Source of the DNA: Gammaproteobacteria bacterium
GTDB taxonomy: Bacteria > Pseudomonadota > Gammaproteobacteria > Pseudomonadales > Pseudohongiellaceae
Length of the DNA stretch: 38,832 nucleotides
Assembly: GCA_017853205.1 (NCBI GenBank)
Contig: JAFMKB010000022.1
Span: 1 to 38,832 of the forward strand
Reading direction: 5' to 3'
Under the pieces are notes generated by a model. The model was not told where the DNA came from. It was given only the letters and a program-made list of their open reading frames with translations, and searched no databases. Made by a program: the position numbers and the translations under genes. Positions 26,944-35,544 of the stretch are shown here, in pieces. Position 1 is the first letter of the stretch. Each line of letters opens with the position of its first letter.

Positions 26944-27731
26944 TGGCCGCCGCTCGGTTGACTCATCACGATCTCGTATTGATCGACTAGCTTTTTAACC
27001 TGCAGGCGCTGCTGATTCTCTTCTTCGGCGGCGATCCAATCTAGTCGCACTCGCTCGACAACCTCGACGAATTCCGGGGCGGTCTCGGGGTGTGATGCGG
27101 TGACTCTAAGCCAATGCTTACCGCGATTGCTTAAAAACGGGCCTGACCAGTCGTCCGCCTCGCCAGTGCCGCCAGCGATTACCACCTGAGCCGCAAATTC
27201 TTCAGAGAATATTGAGGCGAGATCGCGTTCGCTTAGGGTGGGGAGGGGGCGGGCAAGGAACGGCTCCGCAGCGAGCGCTTCTTCCACCGCTCGGCTGTCA
27301 TCGTGTGCGAGCACTAGCTCTTCGATTTCGTATAGCGCGCTCTGCCGGTAGCGTGCGATGTTGTTGCGGTAAAACTCGGTGAGCTGTGATGAGCTGGGCT
27401 GAATGATATCGGCGCTCATCACGTGTCGCATTTTTTGGGCGAGCAGTGACCGGATGCGAGAATCCTTGTCGAGGCCACGTGCCAAGGCTTCGAGCACGAG
27501 CGCTTCCTCTTCGATGTAGCCGGCGGTTATCGCCTGGCGCTCACTCGCCGACAGAGGTTCGCCGCTATTGAGCTCCTCGAGAAACAGGCGTGCTTCAACC
27601 TCGTCACTGTCAATTAAAAGGACGTTTTTGTCCCCCGGCGAGAACAATGCACTGATCCCAAAGAGCAGAGCCGCTATTAGTGCGAAGAGCACTAGGGGTT
27701 CTTGGAGAAACTTTGTTGGTATGGCTGGCAT
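26940..27731 (-). CDS. Membrane-anchored parvulin-like peptidyl-prolyl isomerase
   Basis: A 263-aa protein with one N-terminal helix (about 12-31), a SurA/PpiD-like helical region (about 38-125) and a degenerate parvulin-type domain (YEIEELVLAHDD, then DWSGPFLSNRGKHWLRV). Such isomerases often sit directly before HupE-like genes, and here the two overlap by four bases. It may fold the large extracytoplasmic domain of its partner. The parvulin core is divergent, so activity is uncertain. It diverges from guaB. Confidence 0.75.
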   Translation of the reverse strand: MPAIPTKFLQEPLVLFALIAALLFGISALFSPGDKNVLLIDSDEVEARLFLEELNSGEPLSASERQAITAGYIEEEALVLEALARGLDKDSRIRSLLAQKMRHVMSADIIQPSSSQLTEFYRNNIARYRQSALYEIEELVLAHDDSRAVEEALAAEPFLARPLPTLSERDLASIFSEEFAAQVVIAGGTGEADDWSGPFLSNRGKHWLRVTASHPETAPEFVEVVERVRLDWIAAEEENQQRLQVKKLVDQYEIVMSQPSGGQ

Positions 27732-27799
27732 TCGTCTTTTCGCCCTCTGAAATCAGCTCGTTACTAGGTCTGGTGCTATACAAGGCAATATAGGCTCTA

Positions 27800-27805
27800 T
27801 ATAAT
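27800..27805 (+). promoter_or_regulatory. Probable -10 box of guaB
   Basis: A perfect TATAAT stands about 29 bases before ATG 27834; the -35 region (around 27776-27782) is poor. Transcription would start near 27812, which leaves only about 10 bases before the other candidate ATG at 27822. Confidence 0.55.
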
Positions 27806-27833
27806 GCTTTTTTTGTAGAGTATGGTAAATCCT

Positions 27834-29303
27834 ATGTTGCGAATAGCTGAAGAAGCCCTAACATTTGATGACGTCCTCCTGCTGCCTGCTCACTCCACCG
27901 TCCTCCCCAAGACAGTAAGCCTCGAGTCACGACTCACCGCATCGATAGCCCTCAATATCCCGCTCGTCTCTTCTGCGATGGATACGGTTACCGAAGCGCG
28001 TCTGGCTATTGCTATGGCGCAAGAAGGTGGTATTGGCGTGATCCACAAGAGCATGACTGTGGAGAGGCAAGCTCGCGAAGTGCGTCTGGTCAAAAAATTC
28101 GAAAGTGGCGTTGTTAAAGACCCAATTACTATCGCCGCGAGTGCCACGATAGGCGAGCTTATCGCTTTGATTAAAGAAAATAACATTTCTGGCATGCCGG
28201 TCCTTGACGGTAACGATCTTGTTGGAATCGTTACGAGTCGTGACGTCCGCTTCGAGGCTAACTACGCGTTGCCAGTGAGTTCGATCATGACGACTAAAGA
28301 CCGTCTGGTCACCGTTCGCGAAGATTTTGATCTCGCCGAAGTCAAAGAGCTTCTGCATCGCCACCGCATCGAAAAACTTTTGGTCGTAAACGAGGCCTTC
28401 GAACTACGCGGTCTAATCACGCTAAAGGATATTCGCAAATCCGAAGATTTCCCGAATGCGTGTAAGGACGAACACGGTCGGTTGCGCGTAGCGGCGGCTG
28501 TTGGTACAGGTCCTGACACCGCCGATCGCGTCGATGCGATTGTGGAGGCCGGTGTCGACGTTGTGGTGGTCGATACTGCGCATGGCCACTCGCAAGGGGT
28601 GATCGATCAGGTGCGCGCCATTAAGACGAAATACCCTTCGCTGTCAGTTATCGGCGGCAATATCGCTACCGCGCAGGCCGCTCTGGATCTGGCAGCTGCT
28701 GGTGCGGATGCGGTAAAAGTCGGCATTGGCCCCGGGTCGATCTGTACAACTCGAATTGTGACAGGCGTTGGCGTACCGCAGATGACTGCGGTGGCAAACG
28801 TAGTCGAAGCGCTTAAAGGCACCGACGTCTGTGTGATTTCCGATGGCGGTATTCGTTTCTCCGGCGATCTTGCAAAAGTTATCGCTGCCGGTGCGAATGT
28901 TGTCATGGTGGGCAGTTTGCTCGCCGGCTCCGAAGAGGCACCTGGTGAGGTAGAGCTCTATCAGGGTCGCAGTTATAAAGCGTATCGCGGTATGGGGTCG
29001 TTAGGTGCGATGTCACACTCTCAGGGCTCAAGCGATCGCTATTTTCAGGACACCGATTCGGGCGCAGAGAAGCTTGTGCCAGAAGGTATCGAAGGGCGTG
29101 TTCCGTACAAGGGACCTATGTCTGCAATAGTGCATCAGCTCATGGGCGGCCTTCGCTCGAGCATGGGCTATACGGGCTGCGCTGATATCGACACCATGCG
29201 AACCAAGACGCAGTTCGTCAAGATCACGGCATCTGGCATGAGTGAATCACATGTGCACGATGTGTCGATTACCAAAGAGGCGCCTAATTACAGGATGTCC
29301 TAA
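27834..29303 (+). CDS. guaB: Inosine-5'-monophosphate dehydrogenase
   Basis: GuaB oxidises IMP to XMP with NAD, the committed step to GMP. Starting at ATG 27834 gives [19 protein letters not shown], collinear with other bacterial GuaB, and puts the catalytic cysteine at 304 (GPGSICTTR), next to E. coli Cys305. ATG 27822 would add four residues. Two CBS domains lie at about 90-200 ([13 protein letters not shown] onward). The flap and C-terminal motifs ([19 protein letters not shown]) are present. It forms a unit with guaA 105 bases downstream. Confidence 0.97.
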   Translation: MLRIAEEALTFDDVLLLPAHSTVLPKTVSLESRLTASIALNIPLVSSAMDTVTEARLAIAMAQEGGIGVIHKSMTVERQAREVRLVKKFESGVVKDPITIAASATIGELIALIKENNISGMPVLDGNDLVGIVTSRDVRFEANYALPVSSIMTTKDRLVTVREDFDLAEVKELLHRHRIEKLLVVNEAFELRGLITLKDIRKSEDFPNACKDEHGRLRVAAAVGTGPDTADRVDAIVEAGVDVVVVDTAHGHSQGVIDQVRAIKTKYPSLSVIGGNIATAQAALDLAAAGADAVKVGIGPGSICTTRIVTGVGVPQMTAVANVVEALKGTDVCVISDGGIRFSGDLAKVIAAGANVVMVGSLLAGSEEAPGEVELYQGRSYKAYRGMGSLGAMSHSQGSSDRYFQDTDSGAEKLVPEGIEGRVPYKGPMSAIVHQLMGGLRSSMGYTGCADIDTMRTKTQFVKITASGMSESHVHDVSITKEAPNYRMS

Positions 29304-29408
29304 TGCGCGTGCGAGCGGCGAGGCGGTTGTCTTGCCGCGACTGCGCCCGACCAGCCCGCTGGCTTACCCTTCTATCCTATGCTTTGAACAGCACACCTAC
29401 ACTATGAG

Positions 29409-31001
29409 ATGGCCTCTGCTATGACCTCCGCGAATATCCACAGCCAGAAAATACTCATCCTCGACTTCGGTTCTCAGTACACGCAGCTCATCGCGCGTCG
29501 TGTGCGTGAACTTGGCGTTTACTGCGAGATCTGGGACTACGCTGTCGATCAGGCGTTGTTCGATGAGTTCGCCCCTCAGGGCATTATTTTTTCTGGCAGT
29601 CCGGAGTCGGCAAACACATCAGATTCGCCGCGTCCGCCCGAATTCCTGTATGAGTCGGGTCTGCCTATTTTGGGTATCTGCTACGGCATGCAGATCATGG
29701 CAGAGATGTTTGGCGGTAAGGTCGAGGGATCAGCGAAGTCGGAATTTGGCTACGCCAAGGTCGATGTCTGCGCGCCGTCGCGGCTATTCGATGGTATCGA
29801 AGATAGCATCGATGCCGACGGCTTACCTCAACTCGACGTGTGGATGAGTCACGGTGACAAGGTCACCCAAGTGCCTCCGGGTTTCGAAATTATTGCGAAA
29901 ACCGAGAGCGCACCGATTGCCGCCATGGCTAACGCCGAGCGTAATTACTTTGGCATTCAGTTTCATCCCGAAGTGACTCATACGCTGCAGGGTTTGAGGC
30001 TACTTGAGCGCTATGTCCGAGAGATATGCGGCTGCGAGGCGCTGTGGACCTCGGCGAATATTATCGAAGATGCTATCCAGACCGTTCGTGCTCAGGTCGG
30101 CACCGACACCGTGTTACTCGGCCTTTCCGGTGGTGTCGATTCTTCTGTCGTTGCTGCGCTGCTGCACAAGGCTATTGGCGATCAGCTCGTGTGTGTATTT
30201 GTTGACAACGGCTTGTTACGACTCAACGAGGGCGATCAAGTGATGGCGACCTTCGCCAAGAATATGGGGGTTAAGGTTATTCGCGCCGACGCCGAAGACC
30301 TCTTTCTAGGCAAGCTCGCAGGAGTCGATGACCCAGAGGCGAAGCGCAAAGTAATTGGTAATACCTTTATAGAAGTGTTCGACGCCGAAGCGAGCAAGCT
30401 TACTAATGTGAAGTGGCTCGCGCAGGGCACAATTTACCCTGATGTAATCGAGTCCGCAGGCTCGAAGACAGGCAAGGCGCATGTCATCAAATCTCACCAC
30501 AACGTCGGCGGTCTTCCCGAAAATATGAAGATGGGATTAGTCGAGCCCTTACGCGAACTCTTCAAAGACGAGGTTCGTAAAATTGGCGTAGAACTCGGGC
30601 TGCCTTATGACATGGTCTATAGGCACCCGTTCCCCGGGCCTGGTCTCGGCGTTCGCGTGCTTGGCGAGGTTAAGAAAGAGTACTGCGATATTCTGCGTCG
30701 CGCCGACGCCATCTTCATGGAAGAACTGCACCGCTCAGGCTGGTATAACAAGGTAAGCCAAGCATTTGCTGTATTCTTGCCCGTTCGTTCCGTTGGCGTC
30801 GTAGGCGACGCACGCCGCTACTCGTGGGTCATCACGTTACGAGCAGTAGAAACCATCGACTTTATGACTGCACGCTGGGCGCATCTGCCTCCTGAACTGC
30901 TTGAGACTATTTCTGGTAGGATTATTAACGAGGTCGCAGATGTGTCTAGGGTGGCTTACGATATCTCCTCTAAGCCGCCTGCGACTATTGAGTGGGAGTA
31001 G
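29409..31001 (+). CDS. guaA: GMP synthase (glutamine-hydrolysing)
   Basis: GuaA aminates XMP to GMP. The 530-aa product has the class I glutaminase domain (Cys91 in [15 protein letters not shown] triad region), the ATP pyrophosphatase P-loop ([10 protein letters not shown]), and the C-terminal dimerisation domain ending in [14 protein letters not shown] 29421 ([10 protein letters not shown]) is an alternative start. The 3' end is intact, ending 39 bases before the left repeat of the mobile element. guaA is a known insertion hotspot, but here the element sits past the gene rather than inside its last codons. Confidence 0.98.
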   Translation: MASAMTSANIHSQKILILDFGSQYTQLIARRVRELGVYCEIWDYAVDQALFDEFAPQGIIFSGSPESANTSDSPRPPEFLYESGLPILGICYGMQIMAEMFGGKVEGSAKSEFGYAKVDVCAPSRLFDGIEDSIDADGLPQLDVWMSHGDKVTQVPPGFEIIAKTESAPIAAMANAERNYFGIQFHPEVTHTLQGLRLLERYVREICGCEALWTSANIIEDAIQTVRAQVGTDTVLLGLSGGVDSSVVAALLHKAIGDQLVCVFVDNGLLRLNEGDQVMATFAKNMGVKVIRADAEDLFLGKLAGVDDPEAKRKVIGNTFIEVFDAEASKLTNVKWLAQGTIYPDVIESAGSKTGKAHVIKSHHNVGGLPENMKMGLVEPLRELFKDEVRKIGVELGLPYDMVYRHPFPGPGLGVRVLGEVKKEYCDILRRADAIFMEELHRSGWYNKVSQAFAVFLPVRSVGVVGDARRYSWVITLRAVETIDFMTARWAHLPPELLETISGRIINEVADVSRVAYDISSKPPATIEWE

Positions 31002-31004
31002 TGA

Positions 31005-31024
31005 TATGGGCTGTAAGCCCCATA
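31005..31024 (+). terminator. Hairpin after guaA
   Basis: GGGCT (31008-31012) pairs with AGCCC (31016-31020) over a 3-base loop, extended by TAT/ATA around one bulged base. There is no good T-tract. It probably marks the guaA transcript end and the last host-like sequence before the element. Confidence 0.5.
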
Positions 31025-31040
31025 CTTACTGACTTTTGCC

Positions 31041-31091
31041 ACTTGTAAACTACTTGAAAACACCCATTTTTGAGCGGTTTTTGTAAACAAA
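31041..31091 (+). repeat. Left attachment-site repeat (attL)
   Basis: Bases 31041-31074 are identical to 38607-38640; after one C/T mismatch and a one-base T-run difference the match continues through GTAAACAAAC, about 50 alignable bases. ACTTGTAAAC at 31041 recurs at 31091-31100 just inside the element, which suggests spaced recombinase sites. Position 128 bases before the integrase start fits an attL. Confidence 0.85.
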
Positions 31092-31218
31092 CTTGTAAAC
31101 ACGTGCCGCTACTGAAAATCGTAGGTGTATCAAGTATCTGATAGTACAATGCTTGAAGCGGATACGCTCCAAGTCCAAGTCCATAATGTTCACAGTGACT
31201 TAGAAAAGGAGCGTTACT

Positions 31219-32550
31219 ATGAACAGAGGACAAGTATTGGCTGTCGACTTTGAGAAGCGAGAACTTAAAGACACACAGCAAAATTCTGACAACGACAAAC
31301 AGTCGTTCTACCGCAATAAAACAAAAATCTGCAATGACGCCGTCACCATCTTTCAAACAGCAAAGAGTGGTGGCATTTGGCATATGCGTGCGTACGTCGG
31401 CGACGCTGACAAGTACTTCCAAAAGAGTCTGCGGACTAAAGACAAAGCGAGTGCGATTGATAAGGCGACGTTAGAGCACGCCAAGTTGCTCGTACTCAAG
31501 TCTGAAGGCAAAGCAATCTTCTCGCCCACTGTTTACAAAGCAGTAGAGCAATACCTACAGCATAGGTATGACTACGAAGTTCAGATGGACAGCATCACAG
31601 TTGGTAGGTGGGGCACTATTAGAACGCACATGAATTGGTTCAAACGCTTTGTGAACGCCGAGTACAGATTGGACAACTACACAGCGAAGGCACTGATGGA
31701 CTATCAGCGTTTTCGTAGGGAAAAGGGTGCAAAGGACGTAACGATTGCTAACGAGCAATCCTCTATCAATCACTTTTGTAAGTGGGCGTATGACGAAGGC
31801 TTACACAACATAGCGAAATACGTCTTTCCTAAAATAAAGCAGAGGGGTGAGGACAGAGCGGCGATACGTCGAGCAACCTTCACTGATAGTGAGTACAAGG
31901 CTTGTTACGAAGACTTGCGAACGTGGTGTAGCAAAGCATCTAAAGAAAAGGCAGTAGCAAGACTGAATGAAGCGGCGTTAGGCAGTGACGAGCGATTGTT
32001 CAATAGAGACTTGTTCAGACATTGGTTCCTAATACAAGCGAACACAATGATGCGAAATGGCGAGTTGTTTGGGCTGAAATGGAAGAACGTTAGGACATAC
32101 GAAAAGCATGGTAAGCGTTTGGCGGAAATCACCGTTGAAGCACACACGAGTAAGGTGCGAAAAAGCAGAGTGTTTGTGAGCAGAGGCGGTGAGCACTTTG
32201 ATAGGTTGAAGCAAATCAGTAAGCACACAAAGAAAGAAGACTTTGTGTTTACGATGGACAATGGCACGCATTGGAACAAGCACAACAGACGAGCACTTGA
32301 CTATCAGTTTCATAAGTTGATGGAGCGTGTGGGTATTGATGACTACAAAGCAAGAAACGTGTCGTTGTACAGCCTACGCCACTATGGCATCACACAGAGG
32401 CTGACTAACGGAGTAACTAATCTCACTCAGTTCGCATTGGACTGTGGGACGAGTGTTAATCACATCACTAACACCTACTACCACACCAAAATTGGGAACA
32501 GCGAGGCGAATGCGTTGATGATGAGAGAAGTGCGGGCAGATAAGAGTTAG
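31219..32550 (+). CDS. Tyrosine recombinase / phage-type integrase
   Basis: A 443-aa integrase, the probable driver of insertion. An N-terminal arm-binding-like region (FQTAKSGGIWHMRAYVGD) and SAM-like core-binding region (about 120-190) precede the catalytic domain. Visible catalytic positions are Arg279 (MMRNGELFGLKW), Lys312 (HTSKVRKSRVF), Arg387 in YSLRHYGITQRL, and nucleophile Tyr420 in TNTYYHTK. The canonical first His of HxxR is Tyr384, and the late His/Trp position is a Thr or Ser. The start ATG has AAAAGGAG ahead. It faces inward next to the left repeat, as is usual. Confidence 0.92.
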   Translation: MNRGQVLAVDFEKRELKDTQQNSDNDKQSFYRNKTKICNDAVTIFQTAKSGGIWHMRAYVGDADKYFQKSLRTKDKASAIDKATLEHAKLLVLKSEGKAIFSPTVYKAVEQYLQHRYDYEVQMDSITVGRWGTIRTHMNWFKRFVNAEYRLDNYTAKALMDYQRFRREKGAKDVTIANEQSSINHFCKWAYDEGLHNIAKYVFPKIKQRGEDRAAIRRATFTDSEYKACYEDLRTWCSKASKEKAVARLNEAALGSDERLFNRDLFRHWFLIQANTMMRNGELFGLKWKNVRTYEKHGKRLAEITVEAHTSKVRKSRVFVSRGGEHFDRLKQISKHTKKEDFVFTMDNGTHWNKHNRRALDYQFHKLMERVGIDDYKARNVSLYSLRHYGITQRLTNGVTNLTQFALDCGTSVNHITNTYYHTKIGNSEANALMMREVRADKS

Positions 32551-32895
32551 TCTCATCTGCTCAATGCCCTCACAACGCATTAAAACCCCACTTAACAACA
32601 CTCAAAAAATGAGCATGTGTTTGTACTGCTGAAGCACAAACGTTGCTGTAAGACGCTGTGTGACGCTTATTTCCGCCGAAATTCATTCGTGCGTCACACA
32701 ATTTCATCCGAAATTCAAAAAATTAGAGCGAAAATTACTACTGCTCCAATGCTGTACACGATGAATTTCGACGTAATTGCCGCTATACCCCACAGAAATT
32801 CCAATAAATTGTCAGCACCAAACACTGAAATTAGGAAAATTCCCAAAAACAATTAGGGAAAATTCAGCCATTTTTCGAATTAATTATTAATTAAT
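32551..32895. other. AT-rich region with recurring GAAATTC-like motifs
   Basis: This 345-base gap between the two convergent recombinase genes has no supported gene. GAAATTC or its near forms (GAATTTC, GAAAATTC) recur at about 32678, 32710, 32763, 32795, 32826, 32835 and 32858, in both orientations. The last 60 bases are almost all A and T. Possible roles are arm sites for a recombinase, an origin, or nucleoid-protein binding. Confidence 0.5.
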
Positions 32896-33474
32896 TCAGT
32901 AACTTACTGTGTTAACTGCGTTGTACAACTTGTCATCACTCACTTCTATGTATCGCTGTGTTGTGCTCAGCGAAGAGTGTCTTGCTAACTTCTGAATGAT
33001 GGGCACAGCAACGCCGTTTTCACTTAACTTAGTGATGAACGTGCGTCTGCCACTGTGTGAACTTGCTTGTGGGATGTTTGCTAACTCGTACAACTGCCTA
33101 AACAAGTTTTGAATTGTTTGACTGCTGAACGAGCCTTTCTGTGTTCTCAGCAGAAATCCACCCTTATCTCGCTTGAGCAACTGTGGTTTAGCAGTTACGT
33201 AACGCAGAATCTCTTTCTTAAGTGCTGTACTGACGACAACAGTCTGCCGTTTATTGCCCTTTGTTTGCTCCTTATCCAACACAATCAAGTCCAAAACCTC
33301 GTTTGTGCCGCTAAGCACGTTGTTGATACGCAAGTTGGCAATCTCACACGCTCGCATACCACTAAGTACACTGAGACTAACTATCAGTCTGTTGCGTTCT
33401 GCGTATCTCGTCAGTTCGCACACTTTCATCAGTTTCTTTATTTCCGTCTCGTTCAGTACCTTCGCTTGCTTCAT
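32896..33474 (-). CDS. Minimal tyrosine recombinase (catalytic domain only)
   Basis: A 192-aa XerC/D-like or FimB/FimE-sized recombinase. All six catalytic positions are present: Arg41 (SGMRACEI), Lys72 (EQTKGNKRQ), His140-x-x-Arg143 (SSHSGRRTF), His166 (LARHSSLSTT) and Tyr175 (TTQRYIEV). There is no separate core-binding domain, as in DNA invertases. It runs towards the first integrase. A GGAG site stands eight bases before ATG 33474. It might act as an invertase, resolve replication intermediates of the element, or assist excision; I saw no obvious invertible segment next to it. Confidence 0.9.
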   Translation of the reverse strand: MKQAKVLNETEIKKLMKVCELTRYAERNRLIVSLSVLSGMRACEIANLRINNVLSGTNEVLDLIVLDKEQTKGNKRQTVVVSTALKKEILRYVTAKPQLLKRDKGGFLLRTQKGSFSSQTIQNLFRQLYELANIPQASSHSGRRTFITKLSENGVAVPIIQKLARHSSLSTTQRYIEVSDDKLYNAVNTVSY

Positions 33475-33862
33475 AGTCGTTGCTCCATTTCACACCTACT
33501 CTAACTTCGCTCACTAGCAGTAACTTTTTCAAAAACTCTTTGTGTTGCTCTCTCGTCATCACAGCAAATGTGTTGTTTTGTGTTGCTAATAGTGTGTTTT
33601 CAAACTTTTCAGATTCCTACCGAAAAGACGCCTAGTCTCAAATGTCAGTGTTTATGGGAGGTACACGCAGAAACGTGTGCTTTTACAAAGAAGCAAACAT
33701 TTATTCAGATAAATAACTTTGTGCTTACTTCTGTAAGAAATAGGGCTTCTCACAAACGTACGTGAGCACAGCACAAGGCGTAATTTCGGCTGAAAATACG
33801 CTGTGCGGAGATTTGTGTAGCAAAACACGCAACACCAAAACTATGTGTCTGAAAGAGAAAGA
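33475..33862. other. Divergent regulatory region with palindromes
   Basis: These 388 bases lie between the divergent minimal recombinase and the next plus-strand gene. They hold GCTTAC-TTCT-GTAAG (33723-33737), a palindrome ACGTACGT near 33757, and a long imperfect hairpin at 33771-33806 (GCACAAGGCGTAATTTC against GAAAATACGCTGTGC). Short frames present on either strand have no support. Confidence 0.5.
33723..33738. repeat. GCTTAC-N4-GTAAG palindrome, copy 1
   Basis: GCTTAC (33723-33728), a 4-base loop, then GTAAG (33733-33737). The same palindrome recurs just before the Rep gene, which points to a shared regulator-binding site. Confidence 0.5.
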
Positions 33863-34333
33863 ATGAGATTGCACGAGGTATATGAGGGAGTTCAGTTCGT
33901 CAGCGTTATGTCTATTGCTGAACGCATTGTTGGATTGAAGTCCAAAGCAACGTCCAAACAACGGCTAACCACCGCAGAGTGGAATTGGCTCAAACTCACG
34001 TGCGAGAACCAAACAGTGCTTCGTAGATTGAGTAGAGCGTGTGACAAGTACATAAGTTTCAATGGTGATTGGAACGCTATTGATAGCGAGATGCTGAGAA
34101 GCGGCGGCACGTGTGCTGAAGCCTTCAACTTCCTCAAAGAAATCAAAAGGCAAATGGATGAAGACGCACACACGCGATTGCTACAAGCAACGGATGAAGT
34201 GATGAATAGTGCTGAGATGGCAGAGATAGCCAAACAGCAAGCCCTCATTGACTTACAAAACAGTCACAACGAACAGCAAAGTGATAGTGCTGAGCATGTG
34301 AGCAGTTTGGCTGACAAAGCAGTAGTCATCTAA
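33863..34333 (+). CDS. Small helical protein upstream of rep, unknown
   Basis: I do not recognise this 156-aa protein. It is highly charged and predicted mostly helical: IAERIVGLKSKATSKQRL, then TAEWNWLKLTCENQTVLRRL, and a long Glu/Gln/Ala-rich C-terminal half (EMAEIAKQQALIDLQNSHNE) that could form a coiled coil. There is no membrane segment. GTG 33845 is an alternative start adding six residues. It ends 58 bases before the Rep gene and probably belongs to the same transcript, so an accessory replication or regulatory role is possible. Confidence 0.7.
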   Translation: MRLHEVYEGVQFVSVMSIAERIVGLKSKATSKQRLTTAEWNWLKLTCENQTVLRRLSRACDKYISFNGDWNAIDSEMLRSGGTCAEAFNFLKEIKRQMDEDAHTRLLQATDEVMNSAEMAEIAKQQALIDLQNSHNEQQSDSAEHVSSLADKAVVI

Positions 34334-34354
34334 CCCACCGAAAATTCTGCTTTT

Positions 34355-34372
34355 TGCTTACTGATGTAAGCA
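34355..34372. promoter_or_regulatory. TGCTTAC-N4-GTAAGCA palindrome before rep, copy 2
   Basis: A perfect 7-base inverted repeat (34355-34361 with 34366-34372) ends 19 bases before the Rep start. Its position suits an operator for Rep control, or a hairpin between the two genes. Confidence 0.5.
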
Positions 34373-34391
34373 CAAAAGATAAATAAGTTTT

Positions 34392-34916
34392 ATGAGTGAA
34401 CTTATTGATTTAGCAGAATGGTGCGAACAACTGAGAGAGGCAAATGCTTTTGACGAGTGCATTTCGTTCTTTAGCAAAGGCGACGACTGTAGGCATGTTG
34501 ATTACTTCGTCACTGCTCACTTGTCGAAGTCGAAGCAACAAGTTGCCGAGCATCATATCAAACATTTCCGTAATGTTTTAGACAGAAAGACGTGTGGGCG
34601 AGGACGCAGACTGTACAAGGCAGTTTTTGTCGAAGAGGGCAACAATGCTCTCAGTGTGAGTTACAACCAACGTCATTGCCATCTGCTTATTCAAAAGCCA
34701 AAGCACTTAACAAAGGCACAATTTCAAAAACAATTTAATCAACTATGGGCAGATATTTGCGGTAGTGACGACATCAAGTGGAAACGCATAACAGCAAAGG
34801 ACGGCGGTGTTGGAGGGTTGATTAGTTACTGCAACAAAGAAATCAAAAGTGGCATTAAGGCATTCAGAAAGGAACTAAGCGATAACAGTTATCAGCAACA
34901 CAAAAGGCAAAACTAA
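34392..34916 (+). CDS. HUH-family rolling-circle replication initiator (Rep)
   Basis: A 174-aa endonuclease-like protein with the three HUH motifs in order: motif 1 at about residues 36-43 (DYFVTAHL), motif 2 His95-Cys-His97 (RHCHLLIQKP), and motif 3 with a single catalytic Tyr146 and Lys149 (LISYCNKEI, the YxxK form). Such proteins nick one strand at an origin, stay joined to the 5' end and start rolling-circle replication. No helicase domain is fused, so a host helicase would be needed. Iteron-like repeats and hairpins follow at once. A relaxase-like role in transfer is an alternative, but the small size favours Rep. Confidence 0.82.
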   Translation: MSELIDLAEWCEQLREANAFDECISFFSKGDDCRHVDYFVTAHLSKSKQQVAEHHIKHFRNVLDRKTCGRGRRLYKAVFVEEGNNALSVSYNQRHCHLLIQKPKHLTKAQFQKQFNQLWADICGSDDIKWKRITAKDGGVGGLISYCNKEIKSGIKAFRKELSDNSYQQHKRQN

Positions 34917-34973
34917 GGCACAAGCATTACGTCACAAGCATTACGGCATTACTTAAGGCACTAACTACGGCAC
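34917..34973 (+). repeat. Iteron-like direct repeats after rep
   Basis: Five GGCAC-like words start at 34917, 34931, 34945, 34957 and 34969 (spacing 14, 14, 12, 12); GTCAC and GGCAT are variants. The first two repeats share CAC-AAGCATTAC, and TTAC or CTAC recurs before the later words. Regular spacing close to a helical turn directly after a Rep gene suggests Rep-binding iterons. Confidence 0.65.
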
Positions 34974-35006
34974 ACATAACTACACTGACATTATGGCGAC
35001 TTGATT

Positions 35007-35092
35007 GGAGCAAAAACGCAAAGCGATTGCTCCCTTCACACTATCAAGCAACACCGAGTGTCAGCACGCACTTACTGTCTTCACTGACAGTA
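35007..35092. other. Hairpin cluster, candidate replication origin
   Basis: Two stem-loops follow the iterons: GGAGCAA (35007-35013) with TTGCTCC (35027-35033), and TACTGTC (35073-35079) with GACAGTA (35086-35092) around a 6-base loop. HUH initiators nick within or beside such hairpins. The whole 222-base gap 34917-35138 holds no gene. Confidence 0.55.
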
Positions 35093-35153
35093 GAGTCTCT
35101 ATTGTCTAACACATTGTGTATTTATCAGTATTCGAGCATTGGAGAGAAACATA

Positions 35154-35471
35154 ATGATTGTAGATAAAGTATTGGAGCACTTGAGACACAGAGACAACAC
35201 GCTCAGCAAAAGTAGGTTTGCTGTTGAATATTTGGGAAAGGATAGAAGTTACTTGTTTGTGAGAAAGCACAGACAACAAGACATAAGCAATGACGCCTTA
35301 CTGAGGCTTTATGGCGAACTTGTTGGCAGTAACGCGGCATACGAGCAGTTCTACGAAGAGCGTGATTTAGCACACAGCGACAACGCGGCTTATAGACGCG
35401 ACTTTGAGGCAAGTCAGCAGTTGTGCGAGGAGGTGTTGAATGAGATTAAGAACAGAGCGATGAATGCGTAG
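35154..35471 (+). CDS. DUF6626-like small putative DNA-binding protein
   Basis: A 105-aa protein. The first half (LRHRDNTLSKSRFAVEYLGK, then DRSYLFVRKHRQQDISNDAL) follows the pattern of the DUF6626 family, small proteins with a helix-turn-helix-like shape in which a Phe and a YLG-RS-Y segment are conserved. The second half is an acidic helix. ATG 35154 has GGAG nine bases ahead; a TTG 15 bases upstream is less likely. It may regulate copy number or the element's promoters. Family assignment is from memory of the pattern. Confidence 0.7.
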   Translation: MIVDKVLEHLRHRDNTLSKSRFAVEYLGKDRSYLFVRKHRQQDISNDALLRLYGELVGSNAAYEQFYEERDLAHSDNAAYRRDFEASQQLCEEVLNEIKNRAMNA

Positions 35472-35492
35472 TAGCACATAGACGCGAGTTAA

Positions 35493-35502
35493 GGGGGGGG
35501 GG
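35493..35502 (+). repeat. G10 homopolymer
   Basis: Ten consecutive G lie between two convergent genes. It is non-coding here, so a length change would not shift a frame. It may be a variable tract or an assembly weak point. Confidence 0.8.
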
Positions 35503-35506
35503 TGAA

Positions 35507-35526
35507 CAGTAGGTAAATTCCTACTG
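35507..35526. terminator. Hairpin between convergent genes
   Basis: CAGTAGG (35507-35513) pairs perfectly with CCTACTG (35520-35526) over a 6-base loop, between the ends of the DUF6626-like gene and the next minus-strand gene. No T-tract follows on either strand. Confidence 0.45.
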
Positions 35527-35544
35527 CTCTCCACGTATCAAAAA

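Noticed and set aside
30990-31001. Attachment site inside the last codons of guaA, as in many guaA islands
   Set aside because: The guaA end is not repeated near 38600-38832; the repeated sequence starts 39 bases after the stop codon.
33377-33562. A 61-codon minus-strand frame overlapping the start of the minimal recombinase (MTREQHKEFLKKLLLVSEV)
   Set aside because: Its first half looks protein-like, but it runs out of frame across the recombinase start, which has its own good GGAG site. It might be a lost N-terminal piece after a frameshift, but I cannot support a gene.
33568-33765. 65-codon plus-strand frame in the divergent region
   Set aside because: Cysteine- and Phe-rich random-looking translation, no ribosome-binding site, and it covers palindromic regulatory sequence.
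32896-33862. Invertible promoter switch driven by the minimal recombinase
   Set aside because: I searched the gaps beside the gene for matched inverted repeats flanking a promoter and found only short local palindromes.
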